This document shows positions 8,036 through 17,470 of a DNA stretch of 64,000 bases, one piece after another. The DNA comes from Algoriphagus boseongensis. Its GTDB lineage: Bacteria; Bacteroidota; Bacteroidia; Cytophagales; Cyclobacteriaceae. The notes under the pieces were generated by a model that had not been told where the DNA came from, did not search any database, and was given only the letters and a program-made list of their open reading frames with translations. The position numbers were made by a program, and so were the translations under genes. Position 1 is the stretch's first letter, and the number at the start of each line of letters is the position of its first letter. The stretch lies in assembly GCF_004362805.1 (NCBI RefSeq), contig NZ_SNYF01000005.1, positions 1,477,676 to 1,541,675 on the forward strand, written 5' to 3'.

Positions 8036-10177
8036 TTATTGCTTTGGAAAAGACTTATCATAGGGAGGATCCAAGTTTGGGGCATCTTTTCTTGGACTGG
8101 TCTGCTGGAGAACTTGCTCAAAGGTCGGACTTTGGTCCACCCGATCTCCCAAGCCCCATTGGGATTTTGGTATACCAAACCAATTCAGCAGAGTGGAAAT
8201 AAAAGAAGTTGAATCAAAAGGCGTCTCCTGCCCAGATCGGATCACCGTCTTGGGGGAAACCCAAGGGGAAACGAAAATCGCAGGCACCCTCGGACCCAAT
8301 AAATCGAATCTAAATCCATCCGTACAGTCATTTGGCCATGGCTTCGCTGCATAAGGTGGCGCCACATGATCACAAAGTCCTCCCGGCTTGGAGAAGGTGA
8401 CAACCAATAGGGTTTCCTCCCAAGCAGGGCTATTCTTGAGCGTTTCGTAGATATCATTGAGCGATCGCTCGGCTGGCACGAGATTCATTCCTGGATGATA
8501 GGAAGTGGTACCATTGGGAGCCATCCAAACGGGTTCTATGAAACTGAAAGCAGGCAGATTGCCCTGACTAGCCTGAGCTTTGAAATTATCCACCGAGTCG
8601 ATGTAATTCCCCACCTGCGAATCAATGCTGGGTGCTTGTCCTTCCAAATAGAGGTGATAAGTGAACGGGTGTCCATTCCATTGGATGGCATTGAATATTT
8701 TCCAATCCTTGATTCCTTGATTGAGGAGCACCTTCCAGACAGAGGCCCGGTGCGGATATTGAGGCCAATTGGCATAGAGGCTGCCTCCTTCCCAAGTATC
8801 CAATCGATTCATCCCCGATCCACACATGGAGAAGGCCCGATTGATATCGGTCCCTCCCGGTACGGAGGAGAACCACCGATCACTAATGGCAAAATTTTTC
8901 GCCAATCCATTCAGGATAGGTAGCTGATCTGGAGTCAACGTGAGCATCACCCCTGTACTGGGATTATTGGCTACAAATCCCTTCATGTCCGGCTTGGCCT
9001 TTTCGGCATAGCCCGTTTTTTTGGTATAAAACATCTGCTGAAGCCCATCCGAATTGTCATGAAAGGGGTCTTGGGTCTGATCAGAAAGATCCCATTGGTC
9101 GCTAAGTACACCATCCTTAAACAAGGAAGGATATACCTTTTCCTCTCCTTTTAAGTTAAAGAATTTGGGATCTACCCCTTCAAATGGTTCGTGAGAACCA
9201 ATGGTATTCAGGTCTTTTTGATTTTTATCGTAGAGTAGGCCAACCACATTATCGAAAGACCGGCTTTCGGCCATATAGAACACCACGTGTTTGATTTTGG
9301 ATCTCATGTAAGCCATGGTTCCAGGCTTCGAGGAGTCAGCTTCGGTAGATTTGCCTGTATAGGACACTAAGGAGGAGAAATCACCCATTTCTTTTGGAAA
9401 TTTTCCTCTTTTGACCAAGGCTTTGAATGGCTGGGGATGAAGGGGATTGACCTCCCAAAGACTAAACTCCCCAGAGCCTGGAATCCAACTGAGAATTTTC
9501 CCATCTACTGCGAGCAGTTGATGGTCTGGACCGATTTGATCAAATTCCCCCTCTTTGATCGCGGGTATGGAAAGTGGAACAGGATTCTGTGGATCAAAAC
9601 TCCAAAGGCGGTAAGATTTACCTCCATTATGCCGGTCCAATACATAATTCCCCAATCGGATTAATTCATGGCCTGCCTGAATGGTAGGAAATCCACCCTG
9701 AGGCACTTGAAGATTTGGAATTGGATCCGAGGTATTAGGCTTGTCCAAATTCGGGTCAAAATTGTAAAGCATATAGGTGCCTCTACCTCTTCCTCCTACA
9801 AAAAAGAGCATAAAGTTGCCCAAGGAAATCAAAGGAATATGGTCCTGTTCATGGACGTCTTCGGAATAATGAGCCCGGTACCCCCAAAACTTTTTCACAT
9901 CCCAATACCCCTGCTGAACGGATTTTCCATTTAGAGGATCTTTTGAGTTGATGTCAGGAGTAAAAAGTCGATAAGGGTACAATTTCTGTGAGTCAACTGC
10001 GGTAGCAGGACCCCATTCTAACATAAAGCCCCCTACTTGAGCTAATCGATGATTTGGATCAAAACTGGCTGAAGGATCAACTGGTAATTGTTCAAATTGT
10101 GGGTTCCCATCAAAAGAAAACTGCCATATAGAATAAGATGATGATGATGGTTTTCTGGAAATCAGATAAGTGGACAT
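8036..10177 (-). CDS. Phosphoesterase-fold (phospholipase C/acid phosphatase-like) protein with N-terminal repeat domain; catalytic residues altered
   Basis: A 713-residue protein without a signal peptide. Residues 1-290 hold weak WSFDP / YNFDP / LWEVNP repeats (about every 50 residues), suggesting a beta-propeller. From about residue 297 (KIKHVVFYMAESRSFDNVVG) it matches the phosphoesterase family of bacterial phospholipases C and AcpA-like acid phosphatases; further conserved parts are VPGGTDINRAFSMCG and GGLCDHVAPPYA. Family members usually have ENRSFD and YDExGG at two metal/catalytic sites; here these read ESRSFD and FSKPGG, so ligands appear replaced and the protein may be inactive or altered. 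It is divergent from the glutathione operon (228 bp between). The cytoplasmic location is inferred. Confidence 0.82.
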   Translation of the reverse strand: MSTYLISRKPSSSSYSIWQFSFDGNPQFEQLPVDPSASFDPNHRLAQVGGFMLEWGPATAVDSQKLYPYRLFTPDINSKDPLNGKSVQQGYWDVKKFWGYRAHYSEDVHEQDHIPLISLGNFMLFFVGGRGRGTYMLYNFDPNLDKPNTSDPIPNLQVPQGGFPTIQAGHELIRLGNYVLDRHNGGKSYRLWSFDPQNPVPLSIPAIKEGEFDQIGPDHQLLAVDGKILSWIPGSGEFSLWEVNPLHPQPFKALVKRGKFPKEMGDFSSLVSYTGKSTEADSSKPGTMAYMRSKIKHVVFYMAESRSFDNVVGLLYDKNQKDLNTIGSHEPFEGVDPKFFNLKGEEKVYPSLFKDGVLSDQWDLSDQTQDPFHDNSDGLQQMFYTKKTGYAEKAKPDMKGFVANNPSTGVMLTLTPDQLPILNGLAKNFAISDRWFSSVPGGTDINRAFSMCGSGMNRLDTWEGGSLYANWPQYPHRASVWKVLLNQGIKDWKIFNAIQWNGHPFTYHLYLEGQAPSIDSQVGNYIDSVDNFKAQASQGNLPAFSFIEPVWMAPNGTTSYHPGMNLVPAERSLNDIYETLKNSPAWEETLLVVTFSKPGGLCDHVAPPYAAKPWPNDCTDGFRFDLLGPRVPAIFVSPWVSPKTVIRSGQETPFDSTSFISTLLNWFGIPKSQWGLGDRVDQSPTFEQVLQQTSPRKDAPNLDPPYDKSFPKQ

Positions 10178-10405
10178 GGGTTATAAAATTTAAAAACTTA
10201 GAAAAACTGAAAATAAGGAAGAATATCCTTCAGTAATTTAGAAATAATTCCAGTGTTTAAATTATTAATCTAAAAAAAGTAATAAATTAATCTTTGTTTT
10301 ATTCAATTCCCTAAAAAGGAAAAAATACCGAGCTGGCGAGCAATTGAATAAGCAAGAATCAGTTTTTTAATAAACTCTAATCTCAATCCATTTAGGTCAA
10401 ATCGG

Positions 10406-11206
10406 ATGTTTAACTATTTTGGATATGGATCAAATCTGAATCTCACCTCCCTAAAAGCCAAGGGAGTAATTCCCATTAAATCAGAGAAGGCTATTTTGAA
10501 AGGCTGGAAACTGGACTTTAATGTCAAGCATTGGTTTGACCACGAAGGGGGAATGGGGAATATAATTGAATCTTCAAATTCAAGGGATTGCGTTGAAGGT
10601 GTTTTGCATACTTGTCCTGATGAGCATCTTCATTCCTTGGATCTTCTGGAAGCTTACGGCATAGGGTATGACCGAATAGTGGTAGAGGTCACTACCCAAT
10701 CTGGTTCGGAAAAGGCCTGGGTTTATACGGGTCTACCACCTTATTTGAAAAATGGACTTCTTCCAACCAGAAGGTATTTAAATATCATTTTAAAAGGAGC
10801 AATGGCGGCTTCGCTGAGTGATCCTTACATAGAAAAGTTAAAAAATCACCCTGTTTTAGAAATTCCTACGCTACCGAAATTTGAATTTCCTGAAGGTTAT
10901 TTTCCCGTTTTTAAAGAAGAGGATTTGAAAAACTTTCCAAAATTCACCAGTCTTTGTGGAGCTGTATTTTCATTGGAAAATTCACGAATAGAATTTGAAC
11001 CTATAATTCCGATTTTTGGAGGAAAGGATTTAACCTTGTTCCATGCGAAAAGACATGATTCTAGTACTGGGGAAGAAACCCTGGAAGAAGTTTTGAACGG
11101 GAAAATTTCTTCTTCAGCAAAGAATTACCTTAATACCTACTTACATGCCTATGACAAGGAATTTAAACTTGTTGGAAAGCTTATTTACTCAAATGAAAAG
11201 ACTTAG
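10406..11206 (+). CDS. Gamma-glutamylcyclotransferase-like protein (GGCT/AIG2 fold)
   Basis: A 266-residue protein that begins MFNYFGYGSNLNL, the YGSNL substrate-loop motif of the GGCT/AIG2-like fold. A Glu in SLDLLEAYGIGYDR (about residue 81) sits where the catalytic Glu of cyclotransferases is found. The fold releases 5-oxoproline from gamma-glutamyl amines or glutathione. The protein is longer than plain family members; residues about 150-266 form an extra part I cannot assign. As first gene of an operon that also holds gshB and gshA, a role in gamma-glutamyl or glutathione turnover is likely, though not proven. The 228-bp upstream region is AT-rich and must hold the divergent promoters; I see no perfect TAnnTTTG. 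Confidence 0.78.
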   Translation: MFNYFGYGSNLNLTSLKAKGVIPIKSEKAILKGWKLDFNVKHWFDHEGGMGNIIESSNSRDCVEGVLHTCPDEHLHSLDLLEAYGIGYDRIVVEVTTQSGSEKAWVYTGLPPYLKNGLLPTRRYLNIILKGAMAASLSDPYIEKLKNHPVLEIPTLPKFEFPEGYFPVFKEEDLKNFPKFTSLCGAVFSLENSRIEFEPIIPIFGGKDLTLFHAKRHDSSTGEETLEEVLNGKISSSAKNYLNTYLHAYDKEFKLVGKLIYSNEKT

Positions 11207-11256
11207 TTTTATTATTTCAATTTTCAAATTTTCTTTACCTTTTAACTAATTTATCC

Positions 11257-11973
11257 ATGAAAAATTATCATCCACCAATGCCTCATGGACCTATCAAAGA
11301 AATTCTACCAGACGTTTTCTTTGTAATGGGAACCATGAAAAATGAATTTTTCGGATCCATGTGGCAGTTTAGCCGAAACATGACTGTTGTCCGGGAAGAC
11401 GGAAATCTTATCCTTTTTAACACCGTGAGACTCGGAGAAGATGGGCTCAAGGAGCTAGAAAAACTTGGAAAAATCTCCCATGTAGTCCGTATTGGAGACA
11501 TGCACGGAGTAGACGATCCATTTTACGTAGATCGGTATAAGGCGAAATTTTGGGCTATGCCCGGTATGAAAGTTCAAGAAGGATTAAAGGTCGATCATGA
11601 ATTAGTTGAAGGAGGTCCTCTACCGCTAAAAAATGCATCTTTATTCGTTTTTAGGACCTCTAAAAGACCTGAATGCATTGTTAGGCTAGATCGAGAAGGC
11701 GGAATCATGATCGCTTGCGACTCTCTACAAAACTGGATAGAGCCTGATGAATTCTTTGATCAGGAGACAATTCCAAAAATGGAAGAAATTGGTTTTTTCC
11801 AAACTGCCAATTTAGGCCTTGCTTGGATGAACGAATGTCAACCCCAGCCTGATGATTTTATCAGATTAAAAGAAATCCCTTTTGAGCATGCCTTTTGCGG
11901 ACATGGCTATCCATTTATTGGAAATGCAATGGCTTCATACCATGAGACATTCAAAAGATTCTTTAATATTTAA
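11257..11973 (+). CDS. Metallo-beta-lactamase-fold-like protein with non-canonical metal motif
   Basis: A 238-residue soluble protein. The pattern ILPDVFFVMGTMK near the start, RNMTVVREDGNLILFNTVRL (about 42-61), the HVVRIGDMHGVDDPFY loop (about 80-95) and CGHGYPFIG near the C-terminus follow the order of MBL-fold proteins. The canonical HxHxDH is replaced by DxHGxDD, so metal binding must differ or be lost. It lies 50 bp after the cyclotransferase-like gene and 3 bp before the giant kinase gene, so the three are surely one transcript. The substrate is unknown; glyoxalase II-like thioester hydrolysis would suit the glutathione context but is only a guess. Confidence 0.6.
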   Translation: MKNYHPPMPHGPIKEILPDVFFVMGTMKNEFFGSMWQFSRNMTVVREDGNLILFNTVRLGEDGLKELEKLGKISHVVRIGDMHGVDDPFYVDRYKAKFWAMPGMKVQEGLKVDHELVEGGPLPLKNASLFVFRTSKRPECIVRLDREGGIMIACDSLQNWIEPDEFFDQETIPKMEEIGFFQTANLGLAWMNECQPQPDDFIRLKEIPFEHAFCGHGYPFIGNAMASYHETFKRFFNI

Positions 11974-11976
11974 CTA

Positions 11977-14900
11977 GTGAAGAATAAGCCCGGCAAACTA
12001 ATTACAGAAAATATTCCCGGCTTTGTCGAGCTGGAAATTCTTTACAATTCCTATCCACATCTTCTTCTGAAAGGAAAAAGAATAAAGGATGGTAAATCCA
12101 TTGTACTGAAAACTCTTCAGGATAAATACCCGAAAAAGGAACATATCGCAGGCATAACCAGAGAATACCAGCTGCTTTCTAAAGCTCAGGTGGAAGGTGT
12201 GGTCGAAGTGTTTGACTTTTTCGGGTATGGCAATGGAAATGTTGCTATTGAAATGGAAAACTTTGGATTGTCTCTAGAAGATTATAGACATAGCCAAAGT
12301 CCAAAAAAAATCCCCCTCCCCCTTCTTCTTTCAATTTCCTTGAAATTGGTGAAAACCCTTGGGAGAATTCATGATAAGGGAATCATTCACAAAGATTTAG
12401 TTCCAAGGAACATTCTGGTAAATCCAGAAAATTTTGAGGTAAAAATTATTGATTTCAGCTCTTCAACGGAGCTTTCCAGAGAACATCAGGAAGTTACATT
12501 CCCCAACAGTATTTCTGGTTCATTGCCATATATTTCCCCAGAACAAACCGGACGAATGAACCGGGATATTGACTATAGGACTGATTATTACACTGTAGGA
12601 GTTTCCCTTTTTGAATTAGGCACCGGACAATTACCCTTTCAAGCTTCCGATGCATTGGAGTGGGTACATTGCCATATTTCCAAACCTCCAAAGGTTGCGA
12701 AAGAAATCGACCCTGAGTTCCCTTCAGCTCTTTCCGATCTTTTGGGAAAATTAATGGCTAAAAATGCAGAAGATCGTTACCAAAGTACCAAAGGAATATC
12801 CCACGATCTCGAGCAAATCAATAGTGCTTTCGAAGCAGGAGCAAAAGATTTTCCCCTTGAATTGGCTAAAGGAGATATTTTAGGAAAATTTCAAATTCCC
12901 CAAAAACTCTACGGTAGAGAAATAGAAATTCAAAAACTTGAAACTTATCTCCAAAAAGCTACCAATGGCTCTGCCGAATTTTGCTTAGTCTCCGGATACT
13001 CTGGAGTTGGCAAATCAGCTCTTGTCCATGAATTTGGAAGAACTGTAGCTCGAAAAAAAGGATTTTTAATCCAAGGAAAATTCGAACAGTTTCGTCAAAA
13101 TACTGCCTATAGTGCATTGGCAGGTGCTTTCAAGGAATTAATTCATCATCTCCTGGGTGAATCCAAGGCGCGATTGGATATTTGGTCCAAGCAAATAAAT
13201 GATGCTCTTGATCACCAAGGACAGCTCATACTGGATTTGATTCCGGAATTGGAATTGATCATTGGCAAACAGCCTAAGGTCCAGGAACTTTCCCCTTCTG
13301 AAAATCAAAATCGATTTTCATTAACCTTCCTGAATTTTGTGAAGGTTTTCGCGCAAAAAAATCATCCTCTCGTAATTTTCTTGGATGATCTTCAATGGAG
13401 TGACATCCCCACCCTCAATTTGATTAACAGACTTCTTGGTAGCCAAGAATTAGGCTATATCCTTTTGATAGGAGCCTTTAGAGACAACGCCGTGGATGAA
13501 GCTCATCCTTTGATGCTCACTCTGGAGGAAATAAAGAAAAAAAGGTGGGTGGAAAACATCACCCTTCCTCCACTTGGGCAATCGGTCATAGATCAAATTG
13601 TCCAAGACACTTTGCATTGCGGTGTTGAACTAGCAAATGATTTAGGAAAGGTTTTGATTGAAAAAACAGGAGGAAACCCATTTTATTCCATAGAATTTCT
13701 CAAAGATCTTCACTCCCAAAAAATCATTTCTTTTGACTCCTTATCTGGAAAATGGACTTGGGATCCTGAAAAACTTCAGGGGATTAGTCAAAGTGAAAAC
13801 GTGGTGGACTTCTTGGTGAAAAACCTGAGTAAACTACCCGAAAACACTCAAATAGCCCTTCAACTTGCAGCTTGTATCGGAGCCACCTTCGACCTCAAAA
13901 CCTTGGCAATGATCAGTAAGACCTCCATGGAGAAGGCAGCCGCTGATCTCTATGATGCCCTGATGGCCAATTTGATTTTCCCCCTTCATGAAAGCTATCG
14001 TCTGGTTGGTTTAAGTTTTGATCACGCAACTCAAAAACTTTATGTAGGTAAGGACCAAGAGGAACATCAGATCAACCCTACCTATAAATTTCAGCACGAC
14101 CGGGTACAACAGGCTGCCTACTCTACTATTCCAAACGAAAGGAAGGAATTAATGCATCTTTCGATTGGGAGACTTTTACTGCTACATTCCGATCAAATCC
14201 ACCTTCAGGAAATATTAATCGACGTAGTTGAGCACCTCAACAAAGGGAAAAATTGGATTACCGATTATGAAGAAAAATTTCAACTCGCTGAATTAAACTT
14301 AAAAGCTGGTATCAAGGCAAAACAATCTTCAGCCTACGATTCTGCACTTCAATACCTATTGATAAGTTTAGATCTTCTTGATGCGAAAACTTGGGAGACT
14401 AATTATCCTCTCATGTGGAAACTGGGCGAGGAACTTCAAAACTGCTTTTACTTAACAGGCAATCAAAAAGAAGCCGAAGAATGGTCTGAAGTGATACTTA
14501 TTCAGGCAAAAACCGATATAGAGAAAGGATTGGTCCTGGCTGCAAGAACTCGTCAATATGCCACCACAGGTAGAATGAAAGAATCCATTGAAGCTGCCTA
14601 TCAAGGACTGGGAATTTTAGGGTTCGATTTTATATCTAATCCAAGCAATGAGGATTTGGACAGGGAAATATACCTTTTGGAGCAAAAACTAGGTGAAAGA
14701 AGGGTAGCAGACCTGATTCATTTACCTGAAATGACGGATGAAAGAGCCCGAATTGCAAGCCAATTGTTGATGGAGACTTTCGCAGCAGCCTTTCTTTCTG
14801 GAACAGGTCGGAAGTTTCCATATTTAGTCATCAAGTCTGTCAACCTTGCCTTAACCTATGGAAACTGTCCAGAGACGGCATTTTCTTATGCTGGATATGG

Positions 14901-17388
14901 AATGATTCTTTGCGGGTATTTTGAAAACACAGCCTTAGGGTATCAATATGGGAAATTGGGGGTGGAAATGATAGAAGCTTATGGAGATATCGCCCTAAAA
15001 TCCCGTATTCTCTATGTATACACCATGTTTGTCCATCACTGGAGTAATCATTGGTCTTCCATGACTCCTTGGTTTAGGAAGGGAATAGATACTGGATATC
15101 AATCGGGAGATTTACTTTACTTGGCTTACAGTGCGCAGGATTGTATCATTTGGGATCCAAAATTGGATTTGGATACTGCCATACAAGAACAGATAAGGTT
15201 GCTGAAAATCGTCGCGGAATGCAATTACCAAGACTCCCTGGATTCAGGCACACTCTTCCTCCAAATGCAAAAAAACTTTCAGGGTAAAACAGAAGGCAAA
15301 TATTCATTAACCTCAAAATACTTTGACGAAGAAGCTTGCTTAAAAGGAATGAATGAAAGGCATTTTCTAACCGGAATTGCCAATTATCACATTTATAAGG
15401 CCGAAATACACCTGCTTTACAATGATCCTAAAGGGGCTCTCCCCCATGTCTTGGCTCAAGAAAATCTTATGCCATCAGTAATGTCCTTGCCTCAGTTGGT
15501 AAGGTTTCATATCGTGGCTTTCTTAGTTAGGTCGATGCTACTTCATGAAATCACGCAGGAGAATAAACGGAAGGAATATGTAAAAAAAATGGAGTACAAC
15601 TATTCCAAAATGTTCCATTGGGCAGAGCAATGTGAGGAAAATTTTGAACACCTCAGATGGTTTATGGAAGCCGAAATGGCGGGACATTTGGGAAAAGTAA
15701 GTGAAGCTTTACAAGGCTTTGAAAAAGCATTGTCATTTGCCCAAAAACATGGATTCCTCAGAGATGAGGCTATGATCAATGAGTTTGCTGCTAATTTCTA
15801 TATCCGAAATGGATTAGAAAAAGCATCAGAAGGCTATCTAAAGGCTTCCCATTACCTGTATTATCGTTGGGGAGCAATCAGAAAAACTGAAGAAATGGTT
15901 GCCAACTACCCTCAAATTTTAACTTCTGGAACACTCTCTAAAAGTCCTTCTCAAACTCAATCCATTCGACTCAATTCTTCCATCACAGAAGAATTCGGAA
16001 ATAATTTACTGGATATGAGCTCGGTATTTAGAGCCTCTCAGATGATTTCAGGAGAGTTGATTTTAGAAAAACTGCTTAAAGCAACTCTTCAGGTACTTTT
16101 AGAAAATGCAGGTGCACAGCATGGCTATTTGATAGAAAAGCGGGATGGGAACTTTTATATTCAAGCCAGCTCTTTGGAAAATGAAAACATGAAAGAGTCG
16201 TTTCTGGACTCCGAGAATATAGATTTTCTCCCTATATCCCTCATTAATACAGCCATTAGAACCAATGAGCCAATTGTGATTGCTAATGCCAGTCAATCCA
16301 ATCCGTTTTCTAACGACCCTTACATACTCAAATCAAAACCCCTATCTGTCCTTTGTATTCCTTTGACCACAAATAGGCAGTGGAAAGTGGTTATTTATTT
16401 AGAAAACAACCTCACACACAGTGCTTTTACAGAAGAGAGGGTCCAAATCATCAAGCTTTTAGCGGCTCAAGCAGCTATTTCTATTGAAAATTCCAGGATT
16501 TATGAAAATCAGGAAAAATTACTCAAAGCCCAGCAGAGATTTGTGCCCGATCAGTTTTTAGCCCATTTGGGGCATGAGGACATTTCTAAAGTTAGCCTTG
16601 GGGAATCAGTGGCGATGGAAATGAGCGTTTTATTTTCAGACATAAGGGACTTTACTCCACTGGTAGAAAAACTATCACCTGAAAAAGTAATCAACATTCT
16701 AAACCAATATTTTTCCAAAATCGGAAGTCATATAACCCGGGCTGGCGGTTTTATTGATTCCTATGCCGGAGATGAGATTCTTGCCTTATTCGCAGTTCCT
16801 TCTCAGAAGGCTTTAGAAGCAGGAATTAACATGGCTAAGGCACTTTATGAATTCAATCAGGAATCAGTTTCTTTAGGAAGGCCGATTTTAAAAATGGGAA
16901 TTGGTGTTAATACCGGGCCTTTGGTATTGGGTACCATGGGAGGAGATGACCGCATGCAATGTACCGTTCTCGGGGATACAGTTAATCTCGGGTCCAGAAT
17001 TGAAAATCTTACCAAAGTTTATGGTGCTCAGTTTTTGATCAGTGAACACACTTATTATTCTTTAGAAAACCCACAAGCATTTTCGTTCAGAAAAGTGGAT
17101 CGAGTTGCCGTAAAAGGAAAAGCAAAAGCAGTCGATCTATATGAGGTCCTGGATGCTGAATTTGAAGAAAGAAGGACTAAAAAAGAAGCTACCAAAGAAG
17201 TTTTAGCTGATGGATTGAAAGCTTATTATGCCAGGGATTTTGAAAAAGCATTGAATCTATTTGATTCTGGCTACAAACTTGACCCTGATGATCAGACATT
17301 TAAGATTTTCATAGAAAGATGTCAAAAATATCAAGAACATCCCCCTGGTCAGGAGTGGCAGGGTTATGAAATAATGCAGCATAAATAA
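11977..17388 (+). CDS. Giant signalling protein: Ser/Thr kinase - AAA ATPase - TPR-like - GAF - class III nucleotide cyclase
   Basis: An 1803-residue cytoplasmic protein starting with GTG, three bases after the preceding stop. Residues about 10-285: protein kinase (IHKDLVPRN near 137; DFS replaces DFG near 158; SPEQTGRMNRD activation segment). About 310-650: predicted ATPase with P-loop SGYSGVGKSALV (near 338) and a Walker B-like VIFLDDLQWSD. About 700-1330: helical repeats. About 1345-1510: GAF. About 1545-1725: cyclase with metal Asp in LFSDIRDFTP and YAGDEILALF and the transition-state Asn/Arg in DTVNLGSRIE, but Ser where adenylate cyclases usually carry the adenine-selecting Lys. Similar kinase-ATPase-GAF proteins are known from cyanobacteria and myxobacteria. 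It likely senses a signal for this operon. Confidence 0.9.
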   Translation: MKNKPGKLITENIPGFVELEILYNSYPHLLLKGKRIKDGKSIVLKTLQDKYPKKEHIAGITREYQLLSKAQVEGVVEVFDFFGYGNGNVAIEMENFGLSLEDYRHSQSPKKIPLPLLLSISLKLVKTLGRIHDKGIIHKDLVPRNILVNPENFEVKIIDFSSSTELSREHQEVTFPNSISGSLPYISPEQTGRMNRDIDYRTDYYTVGVSLFELGTGQLPFQASDALEWVHCHISKPPKVAKEIDPEFPSALSDLLGKLMAKNAEDRYQSTKGISHDLEQINSAFEAGAKDFPLELAKGDILGKFQIPQKLYGREIEIQKLETYLQKATNGSAEFCLVSGYSGVGKSALVHEFGRTVARKKGFLIQGKFEQFRQNTAYSALAGAFKELIHHLLGESKARLDIWSKQINDALDHQGQLILDLIPELELIIGKQPKVQELSPSENQNRFSLTFLNFVKVFAQKNHPLVIFLDDLQWSDIPTLNLINRLLGSQELGYILLIGAFRDNAVDEAHPLMLTLEEIKKKRWVENITLPPLGQSVIDQIVQDTLHCGVELANDLGKVLIEKTGGNPFYSIEFLKDLHSQKIISFDSLSGKWTWDPEKLQGISQSENVVDFLVKNLSKLPENTQIALQLAACIGATFDLKTLAMISKTSMEKAAADLYDALMANLIFPLHESYRLVGLSFDHATQKLYVGKDQEEHQINPTYKFQHDRVQQAAYSTIPNERKELMHLSIGRLLLLHSDQIHLQEILIDVVEHLNKGKNWITDYEEKFQLAELNLKAGIKAKQSSAYDSALQYLLISLDLLDAKTWETNYPLMWKLGEELQNCFYLTGNQKEAEEWSEVILIQAKTDIEKGLVLAARTRQYATTGRMKESIEAAYQGLGILGFDFISNPSNEDLDREIYLLEQKLGERRVADLIHLPEMTDERARIASQLLMETFAAAFLSGTGRKFPYLVIKSVNLALTYGNCPETAFSYAGYGMILCGYFENTALGYQYGKLGVEMIEAYGDIALKSRILYVYTMFVHHWSNHWSSMTPWFRKGIDTGYQSGDLLYLAYSAQDCIIWDPKLDLDTAIQEQIRLLKIVAECNYQDSLDSGTLFLQMQKNFQGKTEGKYSLTSKYFDEEACLKGMNERHFLTGIANYHIYKAEIHLLYNDPKGALPHVLAQENLMPSVMSLPQLVRFHIVAFLVRSMLLHEITQENKRKEYVKKMEYNYSKMFHWAEQCEENFEHLRWFMEAEMAGHLGKVSEALQGFEKALSFAQKHGFLRDEAMINEFAANFYIRNGLEKASEGYLKASHYLYYRWGAIRKTEEMVANYPQILTSGTLSKSPSQTQSIRLNSSITEEFGNNLLDMSSVFRASQMISGELILEKLLKATLQVLLENAGAQHGYLIEKRDGNFYIQASSLENENMKESFLDSENIDFLPISLINTAIRTNEPIVIANASQSNPFSNDPYILKSKPLSVLCIPLTTNRQWKVVIYLENNLTHSAFTEERVQIIKLLAAQAAISIENSRIYENQEKLLKAQQRFVPDQFLAHLGHEDISKVSLGESVAMEMSVLFSDIRDFTPLVEKLSPEKVINILNQYFSKIGSHITRAGGFIDSYAGDEILALFAVPSQKALEAGINMAKALYEFNQESVSLGRPILKMGIGVNTGPLVLGTMGGDDRMQCTVLGDTVNLGSRIENLTKVYGAQFLISEHTYYSLENPQAFSFRKVDRVAVKGKAKAVDLYEVLDAEFEERRTKKEATKEVLADGLKAYYARDFEKALNLFDSGYKLDPDDQTFKIFIERCQKYQEHPPGQEWQGYEIMQHK

Positions 17389-17470
17389 GAATAGACTTTC
17401 AGCTCAATAAAAAATAATTTTCTACCTTCCTTACTAACAATCATTTTTACTATTCATTGATCTTTTTTCT

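Noticed and set aside
7837..8202. 121-codon plus-strand open frame
   Set aside because: It spans the terminator at 7984-8014 and the 3' end of the antisense phosphoesterase gene, whose protein similarity is clear.
8495..8923. 142-codon plus-strand open frame
   Set aside because: It lies fully antisense to the phosphoesterase coding region; a shadow frame.
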